A stretch of DNA of 64,000 nucleotides, taken from contig CAXXKC010000002.1 in NCBI GenBank assembly GCA_963674835.2, positions 62,001 to 126,000 of the forward strand. Reading direction: 5' to 3'. The notes beneath the pieces were generated by a model. It did no database searches. It was not told the origin of the DNA and saw only the letters and a list, made by a program, of their open reading frames with translations. The translations under genes and the position numbers were made by a program. This DNA comes from G963674835 sp963674835. Lineage in GTDB: Bacteria > Planctomycetota > Planctomycetia > Pirellulales > Thermoguttaceae. Below are positions 10,195 to 18,900 of this stretch, one piece after another; position 1 is the first letter of the stretch, and every line of letters begins with the position of its first letter.

Positions 10195-11027
10195 TCTATT
10201 ATTGAAACTGCGCGTTTGAGATAGGGAGCGTTGCAGACGGTTTTCATCAGTTCAGGGTCCAACACGGCGGTCCGCCAGGCGTCGATCGCGGCTTCTTCGA
10301 GTTCTTCGTAGTCCGCGTAGGCTCGATTGGACCAGTAGTGGCTCTTCAGATAGTGCCACAGGTTCTCCATCGGGTTGAGTTTGGGACTGTACGGTGGCAG
10401 TTGGATCACGGTGATGTTGTCAGGCACACGGAGCTTCTTGCTCGTGTGAAAACCGGCACCGTCCCAAAGCATGACGGCGTGCTCGCCAGCGGCCAACGTG
10501 CGAGAAGACTCTCGCAGAAAGACCTGAACGACCTGGGTATTCAATCGTGGGCTGAGCAATCCTTCGCCGCGCCCTGTTTCGGGGCACACTGCACCCAATA
10601 CCCACAGGTACTCGTATTCTGTCTGCCGGACGGCCGTGAGCCGCGGCGGGCCCACACCGTGGTGGTCGTACCCTGTTGATCAGAACGCGATTCATCCGGA
10701 AAGAACACACGCAGCCGCTTTCCGGGATGAGCTGCAGCGATCTGTTCAAGTCGTTGGGGTAATTGTTCTTGGAACGCTGCTTGGGCCTGTGGGTCGGCCT
10801 TGCGGTGACGAGGCCGCGGTCGCAGGCATGAATACCCCGAACGATGCAGCAGCTTGTAAACACTCGACAGAGACCGCAGGCGCCGTCCATCCTTGCATGG
10901 CGAGAATGATGATTCGCAGACGCTTGGAAGAAACAGCGTCTCTCTCCTTCCGCTCAAGCTCCTTCAGTGCAGCGAGAGTCCTGTGATCCCGAACATACAT
11001 GGCGATCTCCTGAAACTGAGTTGCCAT
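10195..11027 (-). pseudogene. IS630-family transposase, frameshifted
   Basis: Three minus-strand frames join into one IS630 transposase. The first (from 11027) has the N-terminal HTH start with Lys-Arg-Leu-Arg-Ile-Ile-Ile-Leu. The second (to about 10640) carries Arg-Val-Phe-Phe-Pro-Asp-Glu-Ser-Arg, the first catalytic Asp. The third has Trp-Asp-Gly-Ala-Gly-Phe-His and Tyr-Ser-Pro-Lys-Leu-Asn-Pro-Met-Glu-Asn-Leu-Trp, the second Asp and the Glu of DDE, and ends with Ala-Pro-Tyr-Leu-Lys-Arg-Ala. At least one frameshift near 10640 and a deletion near 10890, in the DNA-binding region, make it inactive. Confidence 0.85.
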
Positions 11028-11172
11028 AGTATGATGGGCAAAATGAGAAGGCGCAATAGAATGCGCGCAGGATCAAACGAGAATTCGTGTTAGTCGCCAC
11101 CCGCGGCGAGGAAACGTATAATGGTTTTCACCTCGTTGGTTTTTGGCATGTGGGGAGTCTGACTCTTATTGC

Positions 11173-11265
11173 TGCCTGTATTGAAAACGGAACAAGGGGT
11201 CCAACCCAATCCTGATCTTTCGGCCTCCCGATGGTCGGCCTCGTTCCAGTTCCAATGCAGGACCC
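11173..11265. repeat. 93-bp perfect direct repeat, copy 1
   Basis: This segment is identical over 93 bp to 17301-17393, in the same orientation. The flanks differ beyond a few bases. It contains no gene that I recognise. The rest of the interval between the IS630 remnant and the next gene (11028-11438) holds nothing else identifiable. Confidence 0.9.
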
Positions 11266-11438
11266 AATAAATGTTTGCTTTGATGCGTTTCTCCTCCCTG
11301 TCTTCGCCGGAGGAGAAATGTACAAAGTCTGTATCTGCCAGTTCGACGGCTCCCGCGGCGTCACCGGCTTTCCGGTCCATCCCGAAGACGTCTTGAAGAA
11401 GAACCCGGAAGACGGGAGCTGAATCGGTCGCACCGTTT

Positions 11439-13760
11439 TCACCTCACGGGCACCAGCAGTGCGTGGTCGAACCAAACGGCCGTTACAGCATCGTCATGGG
11501 CGTGCCCCAGCCAGAGACGTGAATGGGGGTTGAGTTCGACCGTCCCCACCAGGTAGGAATGATAACCGGGCGACGTCTCCCCGACCGTCACCGTCCGGTC
11601 TGCGACATACTTGGCCAGACAGTGGTCGAAGATCCGGGCACTCATCGCGGGTGCGTCCGCCGCGGCGCCGTCCGACGTTTCCACGCGCACCACATAGTAC
11701 ACCGTGTAACGACCTGGGCGGAAATCGGTCGGCAGCCGAGCCCCGTGAATCTCCATCGCACCGCGGGCACCATTCGGGCCGGCAACCATGCGAATCGCCA
11801 CCCCATCGGATGAGGCGGGATCGGCAACGGGCCGAGCGCAAACCGGCTCGCGGAAGATGATCGCGCGGCTGTCCTCCACTACGATTGCCGCCTGCCGCTG
11901 CTCTTCCGGCGGGTCGCGCGCAACAGAGGAGGCGTGACGCTTCGGCGGCTCATAAAGGGCCTCATCGGGATCACTGCCCAATTGCGCGACGAATTCCTCG
12001 GGGGTCTGCCCCGATTCGCGCATTCGGCACATCGGCTCCCAGCCGGCGGGACCAGGTTCCTTTACGGTCGCCAGCCATCGCGCTGCATAGGACTTTCGCG
12101 AAGGGTCGATCGGCCAGGTCTGTCCCAGTTCGCGGCATTCCCGCTCAAGCCCCACCCACTGGGACAGCCAGAGGTAGCCGATGGGCAATCGGGCCTGCCG
12201 CACGCGCCACAGTTGATCGGGGCACTCCCGCGCCGCGTCTTCCGCCCGCTGCCAGAGCTGCTCTACCTGCACCAGGGTTGGAAAACGCAGATACGGGCTG
12301 GCATCGGGATGGCCGATGCCGACGTAGTAGGGTTGCGCCGCCTTGCTGATGACGTTGAAGTATTCCAGGATGTAGCGTGCCGAGGAGAGGCCGTAGTAGG
12401 CCTCCAGAAACTCGCGCACCAGCGCGCGGTCGTCCTGGCAGGGATTCCAGAGCAGCTGCGCGAGCACCCAGGCGCGCATCTCCGACATCTCGTTGCTGAA
12501 CGACTGATACGCTCCCTGCTCAAACAGCCCGACAACCCCGTTGTCGTGGAAGAAGCGCACGTTCGGGCCGAGGACGTACCAGTTGGGAAACGGCAGCAGG
12601 TAATGCGAGAAGTCGGTCGTGTAGTCCCACACGTAGAGCCGGTCCGTCAGCCGGTGCCAATCACGGATGTCCCGAGCGAACGAATCGTTCGTGGGATCGT
12701 CCAGCGGACGCGCGAAATTGCATTCGATGGAACAGAGGCGGATGACCACATTATGTCGCGGGCGGAGCGTCTTGGGGGCCTTGCGGGTGTACTGGTAGGC
12801 CAACGTGTCCACGAGAACATCGGGAAACTCCGGTTCGATCTTCTCCGCCACATAGTTGACCAGCTCCAGAAGCGAGCCCGCACGGCTTTCTTCGCGCTCG
12901 TCCACCTCGGCACAGCGGGGGCACTCGCAGGCTCCGCCGTAGTCGTTCTGGGAAACGGATACGAGTTCGACCCCCGGCGACTCGCGCAGCCACTGCTTGA
13001 CGCGCTGGACGATGAAGTCGCGCAGTTCGGGATTGGTCGTGCAGAGCTGCGCGTTCTGTCCAACGCGTTTGCCCTCGACGAGCGAGAACCACTCGGGATG
13101 CGTCTTGAAATACGGTTCGGGAGGCACGAGCGGATAGAACGTGTGGACGAAGCCCTTGTAGTTCACCTGACCGCCTTGTTTCTCACCCAACCGCGCGCTC
13201 TGACTGTTCGAACCGTTGCGGGCCGCCCAGTCGCCGTCGAAGGCAGGAAACCAGAAAGGATCGCGATATTCGAAAGCCGGCTTGCCACGCACCCCGAGCG
13301 ATCCGACGCTGAGCGATTCGTGCTTGGGCACGTGCGTGAACCAGGGCGTGTACCAGCGGACGCCCAGATGGTCCTGCAGGAAGCGATAGACGGCATAGAG
13401 CGTTCCCCGCGGACGGCCTCCGGCCAGCAGCAAGCGACCGCTCTTGTTTCGAATGACGTACTCCTCGCCGCCGAGTGTGGAAAGCTCGATTTCCGGAAAC
13501 AGACGGGTCGCCAGCGGGCCCGGTCCCACCACGATCGCCGACGGCGGCGCGCCCTCGGCCAGTTCCTGCGTCTTGAAGGTCGCCCCGGTCATCTCGTGGA
13601 GCATGGATGCCAGCTCCTCAGCCGCGTGGCGTTCCGCCACGGTTGCCCCCGGTTGCGTCACAATCTGGCAACAGGCGGATCCACCTGAAGCGATCTGCAG
13701 CGGGGTATCGACTGTAAGACAGGGAAGCGCCAAGGCAACCAGTGCAAGGGTGTGCATCAT
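11439..13760 (-). CDS. secreted DUF4838-domain protein, possible glycoside hydrolase
   Basis: The 773-residue product begins with a short signal peptide (hydrophobic residues 3-15). Residues about 25-120 resemble the small alpha/beta domain that precedes the barrel in GH20 and alpha-glucuronidase-like enzymes (Glu-Arg-His-Ala-Ala-Glu-Glu-Leu). DUF4838 covers about 165-440, with Val-Ser-Gln-Asn-Asp-Tyr-Gly-Gly and a Cys-Glu-Cys-Pro-Arg-Cys cluster. The last 170 residues look like a beta-sandwich accessory domain. DUF4838 proteins occur widely in planctomycetes near polysaccharide-degradation genes; the substrate is not known. ATG occurs twice at the start, and I kept the first. No clear ribosome site is visible. 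Confidence 0.8.
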   Translation of the reverse strand: MMHTLALVALALPCLTVDTPLQIASGGSACCQIVTQPGATVAERHAAEELASMLHEMTGATFKTQELAEGAPPSAIVVGPGPLATRLFPEIELSTLGGEEYVIRNKSGRLLLAGGRPRGTLYAVYRFLQDHLGVRWYTPWFTHVPKHESLSVGSLGVRGKPAFEYRDPFWFPAFDGDWAARNGSNSQSARLGEKQGGQVNYKGFVHTFYPLVPPEPYFKTHPEWFSLVEGKRVGQNAQLCTTNPELRDFIVQRVKQWLRESPGVELVSVSQNDYGGACECPRCAEVDEREESRAGSLLELVNYVAEKIEPEFPDVLVDTLAYQYTRKAPKTLRPRHNVVIRLCSIECNFARPLDDPTNDSFARDIRDWHRLTDRLYVWDYTTDFSHYLLPFPNWYVLGPNVRFFHDNGVVGLFEQGAYQSFSNEMSEMRAWVLAQLLWNPCQDDRALVREFLEAYYGLSSARYILEYFNVISKAAQPYYVGIGHPDASPYLRFPTLVQVEQLWQRAEDAARECPDQLWRVRQARLPIGYLWLSQWVGLERECRELGQTWPIDPSRKSYAARWLATVKEPGPAGWEPMCRMRESGQTPEEFVAQLGSDPDEALYEPPKRHASSVARDPPEEQRQAAIVVEDSRAIIFREPVCARPVADPASSDGVAIRMVAGPNGARGAMEIHGARLPTDFRPGRYTVYYVVRVETSDGAAADAPAMSARIFDHCLAKYVADRTVTVGETSPGYHSYLVGTVELNPHSRLWLGHAHDDAVTAVWFDHALLVPVR

Positions 13761-14739
13761 CGTTGCAGTTTTCCATGCAAGTGTTAGGGCCTGTTAGTGC
13801 GCCGTACTCGGCTGCAAGACATGGTCGCCGTCGGGCGACACGGCATGCAGCAACGCATGAAACTTCTCGACCGTCGGCAAGGAACTACCTCGCTGGTAGC
13901 GCACATATGCGTCGTGCGACCTGGCGGAGCGATTGCTGCAACTCCTGCCGTTTCATCCGGGAATCGTATACCAATATGTGCGCATCGTCCAACGCCCCGA
14001 ACTTGCTTCGTTGGGCATACCGATCGTCAAGAGTCTGGCGATATGACCCATGAGTACCTTCCATGGGCATCCAGATTGTCGTTCGTCACCAATGAGCCTA
14101 TTCCTGCGAAACGTGGGGGGCGCTTTTGGCCGTGCGCCCCGTGAACGGTTGCCAGGTCTCGGCTTGCTTGTTCCGGCAACTGGCTGCACGGCTTCGTCTA
14201 CGATATCGTGTATCGTATCAACTCGCCTGGCTGCTGGAGCGGATATGGCATCTCTCTCCAAAGAAACAACTCTCAGATGTCCGGTCAGCACTGTAGGACT
14301 TGCGGCTTTGGCTTGGTGCAATTCGTTTGTGCATCATACCGTTGCAGATCTACTGGATCCTGGCCAAGGCTACACCGTTGGTTGCGGAGGATCGGACCAG
14401 CGCGCTGTTGGTCGCCGTGCCTGTGGCAGTCGTCGTCGCCGTCGGCTTGATTGCGCAATCGAGACCGACGCGGCCGGTCCTGATTCAAATCGAGTGGTTG
14501 CTACGATGGACTTCCGCAGTCTGCACGACTCTATTTCGACATTTGTTAGTTGACCTACGCCCGACTACGCCGCCGGGCCTCTGCACGGACTATTGTACGT
14601 ACTCGGCCAGAGTCGCCCAAGGATCTGTTCGTGAGCTAACCCGCAATTGGCCACCGACAGGGGGGGCGGGGGCCTCGACGATAGGATCGGCGGTGTTTTT
14701 CGGCCGGAGTGGCCACACTGATAGCGCCGTTCCGCATTC
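13761..14739. other. gene-poor stretch of about 1 kb, nothing recognised
   Basis: Several overlapping open frames exist on both strands, but none has convincing protein composition or a ribosome site. One frame (14300 onward) has a hydrophobic stretch of about 20 residues and then runs antisense through the IS1380 remnant, so I do not call it. Confidence 0.45.
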
Positions 14740-15060
14740 ATTGGTCAGGTTGTCGGTCAGTGCGCCCAGTCATATCGGCGCAGCCCTCGGCTTCGAGCGA
14801 CTCGCACAACTCCGGGATGGCAAAGGCCGCATCGCGACGGAAGAACATGCGGATGTCCAAGTCGTGGTAGCGTTCGATCACGGGTTCGAGAACCGACTGT
14901 CAGTCATCGGCGCTAGCGAGGTCGCGGTGCGGGAAAAGGCCAGCGTCCGAGCTTGCCCTCGCCCGGTGAAACTCCAGCTTGATTGCGCGGTCGAAAGCGA
15001 CGCGCAAAGCGTGTTTTCCTGCTTCACCCATTGGGTTCCGTCCTTATTCGAGGGTTCGAC
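14740..15060 (-). pseudogene. IS1380-family transposase remnant
   Basis: Translating the minus strand gives a segment with Ser-Asp-Ala-Gly-Leu-Phe-Pro-His-Arg-Asp-Leu, like the start of IS1380 transposases. An in-frame stop follows, then Leu-Glu-Pro-Val-Ile-Glu-Arg-Tyr and Phe-Arg-Arg-Asp-Ala-Ala-Phe-Ala-Ile-Pro-Glu-Leu, like the central catalytic region. The portion between the two motifs is missing. With the internal deletion, stop codon and absent ends, this is a dead fragment. Confidence 0.6.
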
Positions 15061-15270
15061 GTGAGAATTTGCCGTATTCTATGGGTCGAACCCGACGGGC
15101 GCTACCTAAAAACGCGGAGGTCAACTGAGCAATCCGGGTATAATGGAACGGAGCCTGCGGGCATCCTGCGACCTTCGCCGTTGGCCCCTTCCAAGCGGAT
15201 CACGCCGCGCGGTGCCGCGGGTAGCCACTCGATTTCTGCCAAGACCTGCTATCAGTGGAAGAGGATACAC

Positions 15271-16644
15271 ATGAAACGCATTATCTTTGGACTGGTCTCT
15301 TTGATCGCGCTGGTGCACCACGCCCTTGCGGGCCCGATGAACGCACTGGACCGGTACGTGGCCGAGCCGGATTCCGCCTACCGGTGGAGCCGGGTCGGGA
15401 CAATCGAAGGTCCCGGCTGCACCGCGTACATCCTGGATTTGACGTCGCAGAAATGGCCGAAGGCGATGAACCAGACCCTGTGGCGGCACTATGTTCAGGT
15501 CGTCGTCCCCGAGACCGTCACGGGCAATACGGCTTTTCTGCTGATCGACGGCGGCCACACCCAAAAGTCCCCTCCCACGAGCATCGATTCGATCACGATG
15601 ATGGTGGCCCTGCAAACCAATTCGATCAGCGTGAATTTGCCGAATGTTCCCAATCAGCCGCTGACCTTCGCCGACGAGAAGTTCGAGCACAGCGAAGACG
15701 AGGTCATTTGCTACAGCTTCGACAAGTTCATGAACACCGGAGATGCCACCTGGCTGGCGTATCTGCCGATGGTCAACAGCGCCATCCGGGCCATGGATGC
15801 GGTTCAGGCGTTCGTACCGATGATCCCCGGCAAGCGTTACCGCGTCGACAATTTCGTTCTGGCAGGCGGTTCCAAGCGCGGCTGGACGACGTGGCTGGCC
15901 ACGGCGGTCGATCCGAAGTCGCGCGTCAAAGCGATGATCCCGGTGGTTGCCGATCTTCCCAATCTTGTCGTCCAGATGGAATATCACCGGAAGATGTTCC
16001 GGGGAGTCTCTATCGGCATGAAGGACGGCTACTCTATCGCCCTTGAGAGCTGGCTGAACTACAACGTCATTCCCCGCTTTACCACGCCCGAAGGCAAGGT
16101 GATGCTGGACATCGTCGATCCGTGCAGTTATTTCGATCGGCCGAACATGAAGGTGCCCAAGTATATCCTGAACGGCGCGAGCGACGAGTACTTTCCGCCG
16201 GGATCGGCGAGCAACTACTTCGACAAGCTGCGCGGGCCCTCATACTTGCGTTACGTGCCCAATGCCGGTCACAAGCTCAACGCGGAGGCCATTGAAGGCT
16301 TGAGCAACTTCTACCAGGCGGCCAAGGAGGGGGCCCGGCTGCCGGTATTCGAATGGAAAATCCAGGACGGGGACCGCACGATCCTGGTCGCGGCCTCCGA
16401 TCGACCGCGGGAAGTTCTGCTGTGGCAGGCGACCAATCCGCAGTCGCGGGACTTCCGCCTGGCGACATTCGGCGAGCATTGGTCGAGCAGGCCCCTGTCG
16501 GACCTGGGCGGTGGGACCTATCGCGCCCAGCTGAGCCCCCCGAAGGCAGGCGCTACGGCGTCTTTGGTGGAACTGCTGTACGAGGTGGGCGGGAGGCCGA
16601 TCCGGTTCAGCACGTCGATCAGCGTGCTCAGCGCCGCTCCATGA
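15271..16644 (+). CDS. PhoPQ-activated pathogenicity-related family hydrolase, secreted
   Basis: The start at 15271 has GGAAGAGG upstream and gives a 457-residue protein with a signal peptide (residues 1-20, ending Ala-Leu-Ala-Gly). The whole mature part is one PF10142-type alpha/beta hydrolase. The nucleophile elbow is Gly-Gly-Ser-Lys-Arg-Gly-Trp (Ser201), with a Gly-Ala-Ser-Asp-Glu-Tyr-Phe acid loop and an Asn-Ala-Gly-His-Lys histidine loop. It is closely similar to the two modules in the giant protein at 1991-10048. All three open with a Tyr-Val-Ala-X-Pro/Ala block and end in a small beta domain. Members are predicted peptidases or esterases of unproven substrate. The longer upstream frame is not used. 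Confidence 0.85.
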   Translation: MKRIIFGLVSLIALVHHALAGPMNALDRYVAEPDSAYRWSRVGTIEGPGCTAYILDLTSQKWPKAMNQTLWRHYVQVVVPETVTGNTAFLLIDGGHTQKSPPTSIDSITMMVALQTNSISVNLPNVPNQPLTFADEKFEHSEDEVICYSFDKFMNTGDATWLAYLPMVNSAIRAMDAVQAFVPMIPGKRYRVDNFVLAGGSKRGWTTWLATAVDPKSRVKAMIPVVADLPNLVVQMEYHRKMFRGVSIGMKDGYSIALESWLNYNVIPRFTTPEGKVMLDIVDPCSYFDRPNMKVPKYILNGASDEYFPPGSASNYFDKLRGPSYLRYVPNAGHKLNAEAIEGLSNFYQAAKEGARLPVFEWKIQDGDRTILVAASDRPREVLLWQATNPQSRDFRLATFGEHWSSRPLSDLGGGTYRAQLSPPKAGATASLVELLYEVGGRPIRFSTSISVLSAAP

Positions 16645-16678
16645 CGGCACTGGTTGACGCCATTGTCGCGGAACTCAC

Positions 16679-17221
16679 TTGGAGCAGATCGAGTCGTTGA
16701 GCCAACAACAGCGATGTCCTCTGGCGATTATTATCAGCGTGAATCTACAGCCGGCAGGTAGTGGCATCATGTTGAAACCAGGGATCGCCTTCAGCTTCAG
16801 GGCGTTCAATGGCTTGCTGCGGGATCTGATCCAGGGTACGTGGGTACGTTTCCTCCGGAAGCTCAACGCTGAACGACTCGGCAATGTGACGTATTTGGGC
16901 ATATTCATGTTTGGCCGAGAGCGGAATGCCCTGGAGGCGTACGGGCCTATTCTCTTGGACCTATGAGAGGGTCGGTGTTTCTATTGCCACAATGAGCTGC
17001 GCCGCCAGATCGAAGTGGACCATTTCGTTCTTTGGTTTCGGTATCCAACTGACCTGGGGCACAATTTCGTCCTGTCTCATCCCTCCTGCAACAGTACGAA
17101 GTCGGATTACCTGGCCGCTGCGGAACACTTGGCGGCCTGGATTGAGCGGAACCGGGATTGCCAAGATGAACTTCATGTCCGGCTGGTAGATGCGTCATTA
17201 CGCCACGATCTGTCCGCCTAG
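16679..17221 (+). pseudogene. HNH endonuclease gene interrupted by an in-frame TGA
   Basis: One reading frame spans this interval, with a single TGA at 16964-16966. Before it come Phe-Asn-Gly-Leu-Leu-Arg-Asp-Leu-Ile-Gln-Gly-Thr and Phe-Gly-Arg-Glu-Arg-Asn-Ala-Leu-Glu-Ala-Tyr. After it come Cys-Phe-Tyr-Cys-His-Asn-Glu-Leu-Arg, Val-Asp-His-Phe, and His-Pro-Ser-Cys-Asn-Ser-Thr-Lys-Ser-Asp. This is an HNH zinc-ribbon nuclease core with two Cys pairs and the catalytic Asp-His. The frame is otherwise intact, so the stop is the main lesion, though the N-terminus may also be short. Substrate unknown. Confidence 0.75.
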
Positions 17222-17300
17222 ATTCGTGTCGCCGAATGGGCCTAAGAGCAAACGGAACGGACCAATGGTCAGGTCTGGGTGAGCCGGGACGTTCTATTGA

Positions 17301-17393
17301 TGCCTGTATTGAAAACGGAACAAGGGGTCCAACCCAATCCTGATCTTTCGGCCTCCCGATGGTCGGCCTCGTTCCAGTTCCAATGCAGGACCC
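17301..17393. repeat. 93-bp perfect direct repeat, copy 2
   Basis: Identical to 11173-11265. It lies between the HNH pseudogene and the IS66 and isomerase fragments. The two copies bracket about 6.1 kb carrying the DUF4838 gene, the IS1380 remnant, the PhoPQ-related hydrolase and the HNH pseudogene. Confidence 0.9.
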
Positions 17394-17508
17394 TATAAAA
17401 TACCTCGGGCCAGAGTGGAGACGTTTGCTGGTGGCGTGATACACGTGCAGACTTCCAATCAGTCGCCCACCTGCCGAACCTTGTCACGGCTTGCCGTGGC
17501 ACTTTCTC

Positions 17509-17625
17509 ATGGTCCAAGCGAAGCCCACGATCGTCGAGTTGGACATGGACAAGCTGGAAGAGATTCTGCGACGTCTGAAGGCCAAGCAGCTCGACACGGA
17601 GGACACGAGACGATCCGCACGGTGA
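17509..17625 (+). pseudogene. IS66-type transposase, N-terminal fragment
   Basis: The frame from 17509 reads as the conserved start of planctomycete IS66-type transposases (Ile-Val-Glu-Leu-Asp-Met-Asp-Lys-Leu-Glu-Glu-Ile-Leu). It continues with Lys-Gln-Leu-Asp-Thr-Glu-Asp. The expected Glu-Thr-Ile-Arg-Thr-Val-Ile follows in a shifted frame, consistent with loss of one base near 17605. The homology then stops abruptly at the sugar-isomerase fragment. Confidence 0.55.
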
Positions 17626-18155
17626 TCACCACTGACAGCGACAAGAACCCGGAAGGCCGCACCGACGCAGAATGGTTCGACATCATCCGTTACCATTTCT
17701 CGCGTGTCCTGCCGGTGGCCGAGCGGCACAATGTGAAGACTGCGCTGGAGCCGCACGGACACCTGACCACGAAGCCTGACGCATTGTTACGTCTGACCAC
17801 GCAGAACCAGAGCGACCGGATCGCTATCCATTTCGATACGGGCACGAGCTTCATTGCCGGGCAGGATCCCGTTGCATTCATCGAACGCGTCAAGGACCAT
17901 GTGATTCACATGCACATCAAGGGCGTGAGCCAAGGTCGCGCGGCGGCCATGCGAGGCGAGGAGACGGGCATCGCCACCACCGAAGCGGCACTGGGCGAAG
18001 GCATCAGCGCCGAGAACATTCGGAAATGCCTCGATATCGGGATTGCCACGGACCGCGAGATCATCGTCTCGCCCGAGGTCGGCGGCGACGCCTTGACCAC
18101 CAAGAGCGTCGGGTGGCTCAAGGGGCACCTCCAGAAGAAAGGCCAGCCGGTGTAG
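17619..18155 (+). pseudogene. sugar phosphate isomerase/epimerase, C-terminal fragment
   Basis: About 170 codons encode the second half of a xylose-isomerase-like TIM barrel (AP endonuclease 2 superfamily). Visible features are a strand with Ala-Leu-Glu-Pro-His-Gly-His, the metal-site region Ile-His-Phe-Asp-Thr-Gly, and His-Met-His-Ile-Lys-Gly-Val. The terminal Val-Ser-Pro-Glu-Val-Gly-Gly strand is also present. The N-terminal half is missing; its place is taken by the IS66 transposase fragment. The open frame extends upstream to 17415, but that part is not isomerase sequence. It is unlikely to be functional. Confidence 0.7.
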
Positions 18156-18243
18156 CGTCCAATCGCCTTTGGGGGCAGTACGCGCAACGCCTTGGAAGAA
18201 GTGCGGAACCGCGTATGCTCCCGGGATTCCCCCGTCGTCGGTT

Positions 18244-18900
18244 CTATCGGTCGGTTGCGGGAGAATCCTGGTCGGTGTGCATATGTTGCGCGGGGATACC
18301 GTACGCGACTGCCAGGCGCGTCAGTTCGACGAGGTTGTCGGCAGCCATCTTTTCGAGGACGCGGTTGCGATGATTGTCGACGGTCTTGATGCTGATATTC
18401 AGTCGCGAGGCGATTTCTTTGGTCGACTTTCCGATGATGAGCAATTCCATGACTTCGCGTTCTCGTTCGGTCAGAAGCTGGTAGCATTGGAAAGCCCTTG
18501 TACGCCGATCATGATGCCCGCGCGTCTGGTGGTCGACCTTCAACGCGAGCTGGATGCATTCGAGGAGTCTCTTTTTTTCGAAAGGTTTCGTCAGGAAATC
18601 GAACGCTCCAGCCTTCATGGCATCGGCGCACATGGGGATATCGCCGTGGCCAGTGACAAAGATGATGGGGATTCCGATCTCGCGTTCGGCGAGTGTCTGC
18701 TGGAGCGTCAGTCCGTCCATGCCGGGCATACGAATATCGAGAATGAGGCAACCCGCTTGCCCTGGTTGCCAGGCGGCGAGGAACGCCTCGGCAGACGGGC
18801 AGGCGAGGACATTCAGTCCCGCCGATCTTACGGCGAAGGCGATCGACTTCCGCATTGCGGCGTCGTCATCGACGACGAAGATCGTTGGCTCGGCTTCCAT
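18244..18900 (-). CDS. FixJ-like response regulator (receiver plus LuxR HTH)
   Basis: The 218-residue product has a receiver domain (residues 5-120) with the acidic pocket Asp11-Asp13, phospho-acceptor Asp55 in Leu-Asp-Ile-Arg-Met-Pro-Gly, and Thr-Lys-Pro-Phe near 103. A LuxR-type HTH follows (about 145-205: Leu-Thr-Glu-Arg-Glu-Arg-Glu-Val-Met, Ser-Thr-Lys-Glu-Ile-Ala). The start at 18900 lies inside the 3' end of the upstream kinase gene, a 35-bp overlap that implies translational coupling. The pair resembles the oxygen- or redox-responsive FixL/FixJ and TodS/TodT types. The target genes are unknown. Confidence 0.9.
   Translation of the reverse strand: MEAEPTIFVVDDDAAMRKSIAFAVRSAGLNVLACPSAEAFLAAWQPGQAGCLILDIRMPGMDGLTLQQTLAEREIGIPIIFVTGHGDIPMCADAMKAGAFDFLTKPFEKKRLLECIQLALKVDHQTRGHHDRRTRAFQCYQLLTEREREVMELLIIGKSTKEIASRLNISIKTVDNHRNRVLEKMAADNLVELTRLAVAYGIPAQHMHTDQDSPATDR

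Noticed and set aside
11934..13688. 584-codon open frame on the plus strand
   Set aside because: It is the antisense of the DUF4838 gene. It has no ribosome site or family features and arises from GC-rich codon use.
14300..15064. 254-codon frame with a hydrophobic start
   Set aside because: Its second half is the antisense of the IS1380 remnant, and no ribosome site is present.
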